Translations under genes and position numbers: made by a program
NCBI GenBank assembly: GCA_029266795.1
Contig: JAQSWE010000202.1
Span: forward strand, 1 to 5,040
DNA: 5,040 nucleotides
Reading direction: 5' to 3'
Source: Alphaproteobacteria bacterium
GTDB lineage: Bacteria > Pseudomonadota > Alphaproteobacteria > Micavibrionales > UBA2020
The notes under the pieces: generated by a model
What the model saw: the letters and a program-made list of their open reading frames with translations, nothing else
Databases searched by the model: none
Told to the model about the DNA's origin: nothing
Shown here: piece by piece, positions 1-5,040 of the stretch
Layout of the letters: each line of letters starts with the position of its first letter
Position numbering within the stretch: position 1 is the stretch's first letter

Positions 1-8
1 ATAAAGAT

Positions 9-14
9 GGAGAG
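9..14 (+). promoter_or_regulatory. Ribosome binding site of yajC
   Basis: GGAGAG lies 6 bases before the ATG at 21. This spacing favours ATG 21 over the adjacent in-frame TTG at 18, which would leave only 3 bases. No promoter is visible in the 20 bases before the gene, so transcription probably enters from beyond the left edge. Confidence 0.7.
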
Positions 15-20
15 ACATTG

Positions 21-443
21 ATGTTCATCACCCCCGCCTGGGCACAGGAAGCCGCCGAAGTCGCAACCGATGCAGCTGCATCGACGGGCAACAGCCCCGG
101 CATTCTCGTGACCATGATGCCGCTCGTGCTGATCTTCTTCGTGTTTTATCTTATGGTTATCCGCCCGCAGAACAAGCGCATCATCGACCATCGCAAGATG
201 ATGCAGAACCTGCAGAAGGGCGACAAGATCGTGACGGGCGGCGGTTTGGTCGCGACCGTGAAAAAAGTCCTCAATGACGACGAAGTGCTGATCGAACTCG
301 GCCATGGCTTTGAAGTCGTTGCCGTGCGCCAGACCATCATGACGGTGCGTGAATCCAACTACCGCAAGACCGAAGAGCAAAAAATCGCTGTCGAGGAAGC
401 GCAGAAAGCCGCCAAGGAAGCTGCGAAGAAGGCCTCTTCTTAA
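21..443 (+). CDS. yajC: YajC, Sec translocon accessory subunit
   Basis: Small single-span inner-membrane protein that associates with SecDF and the SecYEG/YidC translocon; its own activity is dispensable and poorly defined in the family. The 140-residue product has a short leader ending in PAWAQ, an Ala-rich segment, one hydrophobic span at about residues 28-47, and then the family motif RPQNKR at 48-53. A cytoplasmic domain follows with the KGDKIVTGGGL motif near 66-76. The last 25 or so residues are rich in Ala, Lys and Glu and probably form a charged helix, as is common in alphaproteobacterial YajC. I chose ATG at 21 over the in-frame TTG at 18 because GGAGAG at 9-14 sits 6 bases before it. 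It is followed after 30 bases by secD. The gene upstream lies outside the window. Identification is firm. Confidence 0.95.
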   Translation: MFITPAWAQEAAEVATDAAASTGNSPGILVTMMPLVLIFFVFYLMVIRPQNKRIIDHRKMMQNLQKGDKIVTGGGLVATVKKVLNDDEVLIELGHGFEVVAVRQTIMTVRESNYRKTEEQKIAVEEAQKAAKEAAKKASS

Positions 444-473
444 TCTCTATTTACCGACGAGAGTCATAAATCC

Positions 474-2057
474 ATGCTGAATATCGAAAAATGGAAAGTC
501 ATCCTGACGATCCTGATCTGCGTTCTTGGCATTGCCTATGCCATTCCCAACCTGCTGCCGAAAGAGCAGCAGGAGGCGATGGAAAAGAGCCTGCCCAGCT
601 GGTTCCCGACGAAGACGGTAAACCTCGGTCTCGACCTGCGCGGTGGTTCGCATCTGCTGCTAGAAGCGGATTTGAAGCCGGTTATCACCAAGCGCATGGA
701 AGCGATGGAAGCCGAAGCGCGCAAACAGCTGCGCAAGGAGGGCATTGGCTACACCGACCTCCAATCCAGCGATAATGGCGTATCTTTCAAGCTGACAAAA
801 CCACAGGAAGACACTGACGCCGCGCGCAAAATCGCGCGCGGGCTCGAACAGCTGGCTGCGGTCGCCGTGACTCCTGAAGGCGTCGTGAGCGTGAATATGG
901 ACGAAGTCGCAATTCGCGATCTGACATCGCAGATTCTTAACCAGTCCATTGAAATCGTGCGTCGCCGCGTTGACGAAACCGGCACGCGCGAGCCGATCAT
1001 CCAGCGTCAAGGTTCAGACCGCATCGTGCTGCAGCTGCCGGGCATCGATGACCCGCAGCACATCAAGGAACTGCTGGGCGTCACCGCCAAAATGTCGTTC
1101 CACTTGGTCGACGAAGACGCGATTACCACGGGCAAGGCAGGCGCAGGCTCGCGCAAGCTGCCCATGAGCGAACATCCCGGTCAGTCCATCTTTATCAAGA
1201 CGCAGGCGGTTATCGATGGCGAGCGCCTTGTAGATGCGCAGCCGCAGATCGACCGCATGTCGGGTGCAGCTGTTTCATTCCGCCTCGATTCAATCGGCGG
1301 CAAACAGTTCTGCGACGTATCGCGCGCGAATGTGGGTAAGCCTTTCGCCATCGTGCTGGAGCTTGAAAAGAACAAGCCGACCGTCATTTCTGCGCCTGTC
1401 ATCCGCGAGCCTATCTGCGGCGGCAACGGCCAGATTTCGGGCGGCTTTGACGTGAAGCAGGCGACCGACCTTGCACTGCTGCTGCGCTCCGGTGCGCTTC
1501 CTGCTGAACTGACCATCGTCGAGGAACGTAGCGTCGGCCCCAGCCTGGGTTCAGATTCCGTCGCCTCCGGCAAGATTGCCTCCGGCGTTGCCTTCGTCGC
1601 AGTCGCATTCCTGATGATGGCGTCTTATGGCTTGTTCGGCTTCTTCGCCGTTATCGCACTTGGTTTCAACCTTGTGCTCATCTTCGCGCTGCTGTCGATG
1701 TTGCAGGCGACGCTGACGCTGCCGGGTATCGCAGCGATTATCCTGACCATGGGTATCGGTGTCGATGCGAACGTTCTTGTGTATGAACGTATCCGCGAGG
1801 AAATCCGACATGGCCGCTCTGTGCTGTCGTCGGTCGATACGGGCTACCGTCAGGCGCTGCGCACCATTTTTGACTCGAACCTGACGACGCTGATCGTAGC
1901 GATCATCCTGTTCTCCTTCGGCTCCGGCCCCGTCAAGGGCTTTGCGGTCGCGATGAGCATCGGGATCGTCACGTCGCTGTTTGCCTCGATCATGGTCACG
2001 CGCCTGATCGTCATCGCCTGGCTTCGCAAGACGAAGCCCGCAACGCTTCATCTGTAA
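474..2057 (+). CDS. secD: SecD, protein translocase subunit
   Basis: Membrane subunit of the SecDF proton-driven motor that helps pull preproteins out of SecYEG on the periplasmic side; a member of the RND superfamily. At 527 residues it is shorter than the E. coli protein (about 615) but usual for alphaproteobacteria. TM1 is at about 8-26, followed by the signature LGLDLRGG at 51-58. The large periplasmic P1 region runs from about 60 to 350, with RRRVDETGTREP near 163-174 and GQISGGF at 319-325. TM2-TM6 lie between about 368 and 516. TM4 carries GVDANVLVYERIREE (429-443) with Asp431, equivalent to the conserved proton-relay aspartate. DSNLTTL at 467-473 is also typical. Two cysteines in P1, C280 and C315, look unusual to me. 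The ATG is preceded only by a weak GAGAG at 459-463, 10 bases away. secF follows after 11 bases. Identification is certain. Confidence 0.98.
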   Translation: MLNIEKWKVILTILICVLGIAYAIPNLLPKEQQEAMEKSLPSWFPTKTVNLGLDLRGGSHLLLEADLKPVITKRMEAMEAEARKQLRKEGIGYTDLQSSDNGVSFKLTKPQEDTDAARKIARGLEQLAAVAVTPEGVVSVNMDEVAIRDLTSQILNQSIEIVRRRVDETGTREPIIQRQGSDRIVLQLPGIDDPQHIKELLGVTAKMSFHLVDEDAITTGKAGAGSRKLPMSEHPGQSIFIKTQAVIDGERLVDAQPQIDRMSGAAVSFRLDSIGGKQFCDVSRANVGKPFAIVLELEKNKPTVISAPVIREPICGGNGQISGGFDVKQATDLALLLRSGALPAELTIVEERSVGPSLGSDSVASGKIASGVAFVAVAFLMMASYGLFGFFAVIALGFNLVLIFALLSMLQATLTLPGIAAIILTMGIGVDANVLVYERIREEIRHGRSVLSSVDTGYRQALRTIFDSNLTTLIVAIILFSFGSGPVKGFAVAMSIGIVTSLFASIMVTRLIVIAWLRKTKPATLHL

Positions 2058-2060
2058 GGA
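2055..2060 (+). promoter_or_regulatory. Ribosome binding site of secF, overlapping the secD stop
   Basis: TAAGGA contains the secD stop codon TAA (2055-2057) and serves as a Shine-Dalgarno site 8 bases before the secF ATG at 2069. The overlap suggests that translation of secF is coupled to that of secD, which would fit the matched production of two partner subunits. The coupling is inference from the layout. Confidence 0.7.
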
Positions 2061-2068
2061 TAGTTATC

Positions 2069-3028
2069 ATGAGTGGTTTCCGTTTCCGGATCGTCAAGGA
2101 CAAGACTGACTACAATTTCATGGGTGTACACCTCTACACCTTCGCGTTTTCAGCGTTGATGACGGTTGCCGTCGTATTCTTGCTGTTCACTAAGGGCCTG
2201 AACCTCGGCATCGACTTTACCGGTGGTGTCCTGATTGAAGTGAAGCCCGCGCCCGGTATGACCATCGAAAAAATCCGCACCGACCTGCATGGACTCAGCC
2301 ACGGGACGCCCAGCATTCAGGAATTCGGCACCGATGCCGTGCTCGTGAAAATCCCCGGTCGTGAAGCAGATACCGCAACCCAGAAAGCACTGAACGCCGA
2401 AGTTCAGAAACTGCTGCCAGGCGCCGAATTCCGCCGTGTTGAATATGTCGGTCCGCATGTGGGCAGCGAGCTCATCACCGCCGGCATTACGGCCTTTATC
2501 TATTCCATGATCGGGATCCTTGGTTATATCTGGATCCGCTTCGAATGGCAGTTCGGTGTCGTTGCCGTATTCGCACTGGCGCACGATATGCTGGCGACGC
2601 TGCTGTTCTTCCTTGTCACGCAGATCGAATTCGACCTGTCGACCGTCGCGGCGGCGCTGCTGGTTGCCGGTTATTCGATCAACGAAACCGTGGTTGTCTT
2701 CGACCGTATCCGCGAGATGCTGCGCAAATACCGCCGCACCCCGATGCCGGAGATCGTCAATATTTCGATCAATGACGTTTTGGGCCGTACGCTGATGACG
2801 ACGCTGACGACTTTTATGTCGATGGGCGCGCTGTGCATCTTCGGCGGTGAGGCGATCAAGGGCTTCACCTATGCGATGCTCGTCGGCATCCTTTTTGGCC
2901 CGTATTCGTCGATGTTCTTCTCCGCGCCCTTGCTGACATACATGAATGTCCGCCGTGGCCCGGAAGAAGCGGGTGACAAGGACAAATCAAACGGGGACAA
3001 GCCGAGTGGCAAGCTGGCCAAAGCCTGA
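2069..3028 (+). CDS. secF: SecF, protein translocase subunit
   Basis: Partner of SecD in the proton-driven translocation motor of the inner membrane; 319 residues, normal for the family. Order of elements: TM1 at about 21-40, signature LGIDFTGG at 46-53, periplasmic P4 domain at about 55-130, and VGPHVGSEL at 127-135. TM2-TM6 follow between about 135 and 291. TM4 carries GYSINETVVVFDRIRE (201-216). Here Glu206 stands where E. coli has Asp in its GYSIND motif; this is a conservative change that I recall from other proteobacteria. GRTLMTTLTT (239-248) holds Arg240, which matches the conserved TM5 arginine. The last 25 or so residues are a hydrophilic Lys/Asp-rich cytoplasmic tail. The gene ends in an in-frame tandem stop, TGA TAG (3026-3031). 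The next gene starts 6 bases after the first stop. Identification is certain. Confidence 0.98.
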   Translation: MSGFRFRIVKDKTDYNFMGVHLYTFAFSALMTVAVVFLLFTKGLNLGIDFTGGVLIEVKPAPGMTIEKIRTDLHGLSHGTPSIQEFGTDAVLVKIPGREADTATQKALNAEVQKLLPGAEFRRVEYVGPHVGSELITAGITAFIYSMIGILGYIWIRFEWQFGVVAVFALAHDMLATLLFFLVTQIEFDLSTVAAALLVAGYSINETVVVFDRIREMLRKYRRTPMPEIVNISINDVLGRTLMTTLTTFMSMGALCIFGGEAIKGFTYAMLVGILFGPYSSMFFSAPLLTYMNVRRGPEEAGDKDKSNGDKPSGKLAKA

Positions 3029-3034
3029 TAGATT

Positions 3035-3427
3035 ATGACTGACGTCACGCCGCTCCTTGGCCCCGAAGCCAAGATCATCCAGAATTATACCGCGCGGGGA
3101 TTCCGCATCAACGGCGCAGAATATCTTGGTGCGATCGTCATTGCGGGCGATGAAGTGCTGCCCCTTGACGTCCAGAGCGTGATGGAGCTGAAATCGCCGC
3201 ATCTTGCTATGCTGGAACGCTTCGAGGTGAGCTATCTTATTATTGGCGCCGCCAAATCCGCGATGCTGGATGCCGCGCTACTCTCATCCCTGAAATCCCG
3301 CGGCACGGTTGCCGAGGTCATGGAGCTAGGCGCAGCCTGCCGCACATTTAACGTGCTACGCGCAGAAGGCCGGCAGGTCGCCACCGCGCTGATACCCGCA
3401 GGGCCGCCGCCTGACAAAAAATCATAA
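3035..3427 (+). CDS. Mth938/NDUFAF3-like domain protein
   Basis: Small soluble protein of 130 residues in the Mth938-like family (PF04430, formerly DUF498; COG3737). No signal peptide or membrane span is visible. Family features are the N-terminal IIQNYTARGFRINGAEYLG (14-32), IVIAGDEVLPLDV (34-46), and the most conserved stretch, GAACRTFNVLRAEGR, at 99-113. The C-terminal Pro/Lys tail is variable. The mitochondrial relative NDUFAF3 helps assemble respiratory complex I. A similar membrane-assembly role in bacteria is plausible but not shown, and the biochemical activity is unknown. It lies 6 bases after secF without a clear Shine-Dalgarno site, so it probably depends on coupling to secF translation. 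The gene pair secF/Mth938-like is a familiar arrangement in alphaproteobacteria. The stop codon runs into the terminator stem. Family assignment is good; function is open. Confidence 0.9.
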   Translation: MTDVTPLLGPEAKIIQNYTARGFRINGAEYLGAIVIAGDEVLPLDVQSVMELKSPHLAMLERFEVSYLIIGAAKSAMLDAALLSSLKSRGTVAEVMELGAACRTFNVLRAEGRQVATALIPAGPPPDKKS

Positions 3428-3460
3428 AAAAAGAGCCACATTGCTGCGGCTCTTTTTTTT
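3426..3460. terminator. Bidirectional intrinsic terminator
   Basis: A 12-bp perfect stem pairs 3426-3437 (seven A, then GAGCC) with 3448-3459 (GGCTC, then seven T). The 10-base loop can close further by CA (3439-3440) pairing with TG (3445-3446) around a TTGC tetraloop. The T-run (3453-3460) acts for the + strand and the A-run supplies a T-run for the - strand. It lies between the convergent Mth938-like and superoxide dismutase genes and can serve both. Its left arm begins with the last two bases of the Mth938-like TAA stop. Confidence 0.92.
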
Positions 3461-3475
3461 GCGTGACGCCTACGC

Positions 3476-4105
3476 TTACGGCTTCGGCGCGGCAGGTTTC
3501 GCAAGGTTGTTGCTTGCGTAATCCCAGTTCGCCAGTTTCTCGACAAACACTTTCACGAAATCGGCGCGGCGGTTCTGGTAATCAAGGTAGTACGCGTGTT
3601 CCCAGACGTCGCAGACGAGAATGACTTTTTTGCCGTCAGTCAGCGGCGTTTCGGCATTTGCCGACTTGACGATCTCCAGCTTGCCGCCGGATTCAACAAG
3701 CCAGACCCAGCCGGAGCCAAACTGGCCGACACCCGCCGCAACGAACTGTTCCTTGAACTTGTCGAAGCTGCCGAAAGCCTCGTTGATTTTGTCGAGCAGC
3801 GGGCCCGTGGGGGAGCCGCCGCCATTGGGCTTCATGCTCTCCCAGAACACATTGTGGTTATAAATCTGTGCCGCGTTGTTGAAGAGGGGGCCGAGGCCTT
3901 TTTTCTTGGATTCAATGATCACTTCTTCAAGCGATTTTCCTTCAAGGCCGGTGCCGACCACAAGTTCATTGGCCTTGTCCACATAGGCCTTATGATGCTT
4001 GCCGTAATGGTAGTCGAAGGTGTTGGCCGAAATATGAGGCTCCAGCGCGTCTTTCGCGTAGGGCAGGGGCGGCAGCACGAATTGTGCGGGTTTTGCGTCG
4101 GACAT
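3476..4105 (-). CDS. sodB: Superoxide dismutase, iron type
   Basis: Converts superoxide to hydrogen peroxide and oxygen in the cytoplasm; no signal peptide is present. The 209 residues align end to end with the Fe/Mn family, apart from an N-terminal extension of about 7 residues and a Pro/Ala-rich tail. Metal ligands are His33 (in DYHYGKHH), His84 (in IYNHNVFW), Asp166 and His170 (in DVWEHAYYLDY). The second-sphere Tyr41 is present. Gln80 in NNAAQ supplies the active-site glutamine from the N-terminal half, as in iron enzymes such as E. coli SodB. The later SANAETPL segment lacks the glutamine found there in manganese enzymes. This favours iron, though metal choice in this family can be flexible. 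The start is fixed by AGGAGA 6 bases upstream. It is convergent with the sec operon, with which it shares a terminator, and lies 107 bases downstream of a deacetylase-like gene on the same strand. Confidence 0.96.
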   Translation of the reverse strand: MSDAKPAQFVLPPLPYAKDALEPHISANTFDYHYGKHHKAYVDKANELVVGTGLEGKSLEEVIIESKKKGLGPLFNNAAQIYNHNVFWESMKPNGGGSPTGPLLDKINEAFGSFDKFKEQFVAAGVGQFGSGWVWLVESGGKLEIVKSANAETPLTDGKKVILVCDVWEHAYYLDYQNRRADFVKVFVEKLANWDYASNNLAKPAAPKP

Positions 4106-4111
4106 GGATGG

Positions 4112-4117
4112 TCTCCT
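4112..4117 (-). promoter_or_regulatory. Ribosome binding site of sodB
   Basis: On the minus strand AGGAGA stands 6 bases before the ATG at 4105-4103. It is a strong Shine-Dalgarno match at good spacing and confirms this start, which also gives the expected N-terminus just ahead of the conserved LPPLPYAKDALEP segment. Confidence 0.85.
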
Positions 4118-4140
4118 GATTACATAAGTTACTGTGTTGA

Positions 4141-4193
4141 ATTCCGCTATAACAATAGTCCAAACAGGCCGTTTGGCAATAGGTTCGCGGAAT
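4141..4193. repeat. Nested inverted repeats upstream of sodB
   Basis: Inner arms CCAAAC (4160-4165) and GTTTGG (4171-4176) are a perfect 6-bp dyad around AGGCC. Outer arms ATTCCGC (4141-4147) and GCGGAAT (4187-4193) are a perfect 7-bp dyad whose centre is only one base away. CAATAG also occurs twice in direct orientation (4153-4158 and 4177-4182), flanking the inner dyad. The inner dyad falls in the spacer of the tentative sodB promoter and just overlaps its -35 box, a typical operator position. It might instead be a weak hairpin after the deacetylase-like gene, but no T-run follows it on either strand. Confidence 0.5.
4152..4179 (-). promoter_or_regulatory. Tentative sigma-70-type promoter of sodB
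   Basis: On the minus strand TTGCCA (4179-4174) and TATTGT (4157-4152) are separated by 16 bases. Each matches the -35 and -10 consensus at four of six positions. Transcription would start near 4145 and give a leader of about 40 bases. The placement is reasonable for a sod gene that needs its own control, but the boxes are weak and the call rests on consensus matching alone. Confidence 0.3.
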
Positions 4194-4212
4194 GCGGGAT
4201 TATGGCGAAAGA

Positions 4213-5040
4213 TTACTCTTCGCCGGGATTTTCGCTGGTGTCGGAATCCTCCGCGCCGGTCGGAGCGGGTGTTGCGGCATCGGCTTCACTGTCGTCGCCG
4301 AAATCAGGGGCGATCAGCTGCATGCCGAACCAGCGCCAGCTTTGCGGGCGGCCGGGAATGACGGTGTCATCGGGCAGGGTGCAATTGATGCGCGTGCGGC
4401 GCTCCTGCAATGGATCCTTAAGGCGTATCTCGATGCGACCGCTGCCGGGGCGCGCGAGTTCCAATTTGCCGATACCCGATGCAAAGCAGGACAGTTTAGA
4501 GAGGCTCGCCAGTTCCGGTGACACCGTAAAGCCGACCATCGGCGGGTTATCCTTCAGCACCATATCTTCGGGGATCACGTCACTGACGGGCAGGGGGAGC
4601 GCGTTGGCTGTCAGACGGAAGCGGTCAAGGTCGCCATAATTATCGGTCATGATGAAACGCGGCAGGGCGAGGAAATCAGACTTCGGGTGCACAACTCCCG
4701 ACTGCAGCGCAAAAACGGCCTTGAAGGCATAATCGCCCATGAGTTTCTTGACCGCACCGGAATATTCGCCATAGGGATAGGCGAAGAATACCGGGTCTTG
4801 CCCCATTTCTTCCTTAAAACGCGTCAGCGCCTTATTGACGATGGCGGCATTCTGCGCGGGGGTTTGGCCCACCATATGCGCATAAGCGGAAGGCATGATG
4901 CCGAAGCTGGAAAGCTCGTCTCGCCGGAGCGATTTCAACAGGTCCCAGCCCGCATGTGCTGGCGCGCCGTCGGCCATGTCGCTCGAGAAAAACAGCGTGT
5001 AGGGTAGGGCCGCTTCTTTCAATATTGGCAAAGCGTTGTT
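4213..5040 (-). CDS. Polysaccharide deacetylase family protein, partial (5' end off window)
   Basis: The reading frame is open to the right edge, so 275 C-terminal residues are seen and the N-terminus, including the usual catalytic TFDDG motif, lies outside. The visible part opens with LPILKEAALPYTLFFSSD, the strand after motif 1 of the NodB-type fold (PF01522). FFAYPYGEYSGAVKKLM follows (codons around 4740-4788), then LPRFIMTDNYGDLDRFRLTANALPLPVSD. A beta-rich C-terminal region ends in INCTLPDD and WRWFGMQLI. The last 30 or so residues are acidic and low in complexity. Members remove N-acetyl groups from envelope or extracellular polysaccharides. However, the segment matching the metal-binding HxxxH motif reads GIMPSAYAHM, with Met and Tyr in place of the two histidines, so activity is doubtful. 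The gene is followed after 107 bases by sodB on the same strand. Family call is good; substrate is unknown. Confidence 0.82.
   Translation of the reverse strand, partial: NNALPILKEAALPYTLFFSSDMADGAPAHAGWDLLKSLRRDELSSFGIMPSAYAHMVGQTPAQNAAIVNKALTRFKEEMGQDPVFFAYPYGEYSGAVKKLMGDYAFKAVFALQSGVVHPKSDFLALPRFIMTDNYGDLDRFRLTANALPLPVSDVIPEDMVLKDNPPMVGFTVSPELASLSKLSCFASGIGKLELARPGSGRIEIRLKDPLQERRTRINCTLPDDTVIPGRPQSWRWFGMQLIAPDFGDDSEADAATPAPTGAEDSDTSENPGEE

Noticed and set aside
18..20. TTG as the yajC start
   Set aside because: It is immediately followed by an in-frame ATG with a better-spaced Shine-Dalgarno site, and it would add only one residue.
444..473. A separate promoter in the yajC-secD gap
   Set aside because: The gap is only 30 bases, with no -35/-10 pair and only a weak GAGAG ribosome binding site, so co-transcription with yajC is the simpler reading.
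1551..2051. Minus-strand open frame of 166 codons inside secD
   Set aside because: The product is rich in Arg, Asp, Gln and His, typical of the complement of membrane-span codons, and secD itself is certain here.
4160..4176. The CCAAAC/GTTTGG hairpin as an intrinsic terminator of the deacetylase-like gene
   Set aside because: The stem is only 6 bp and no T-run follows on the minus strand (the next bases are ACTATTGTT), so an operator or chance dyad is at least as likely.
3596..4639. Long open frame of 347 codons on the + strand, opposite sodB and the deacetylase-like gene
   Set aside because: It lies antisense across two well-supported genes and the gap between them, has no recognisable domain, and its composition reads like the complement of the real genes. 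High GC explains such long shadow frames.
5029..5031. TTG at 5031 as the true start of the deacetylase-like gene
   Set aside because: The frame continues without a stop to the window edge, and the residues at this point match the interior of the domain after motif 1. The gene must therefore begin outside the window.

Overview
The window looks like chromosomal DNA of an alphaproteobacterium (moderately GC-rich, roughly mid-50s percent by eye). The clues are the yajC-secD-secF cluster followed directly by an Mth938/NDUFAF3-type gene, a YajC that begins with a short 'ITPAWAQ' leader, and a polysaccharide-deacetylase-like protein of a kind I associate with Rhodospirillales-type genomes. The exact order or genus cannot be told from the sequence alone.

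Left part (1-3460, + strand): a compact four-gene operon, yajC - secD - secF - Mth938-like gene, with gaps of 30, 11 and 6 bases. YajC, SecD and SecF form the accessory Sec complex that uses the proton-motive force to help pull secreted proteins across the inner membrane and works with SecYEG/YidC. The fourth gene encodes a small soluble protein of the Mth938/NDUFAF3 family, whose mitochondrial relative is a complex I assembly factor. The operon ends in a strong hairpin with a T-run on one side and an A-run on the other, so it can terminate transcription from both directions.

Right part (3476-5040, - strand): a complete iron-type superoxide dismutase gene with all metal ligands in place, convergent with the sec operon. 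Upstream of it on the same strand is the 3' part of a polysaccharide-deacetylase-family gene that runs off the right edge. The 107-base gap between these two genes holds the sod ribosome binding site, a tentative promoter, and two nearly concentric inverted repeats.

Most of the window is ordinary housekeeping DNA, and I see no mobile element, CRISPR array, RNA gene or clear new system. The points most worth a second look are the nested dyad upstream of sod and the apparent loss of the metal-binding histidine pair in the deacetylase-like protein. Lesser points are the link between the complex I assembly-type gene and secDF, and an unusual cysteine pair in SecD.
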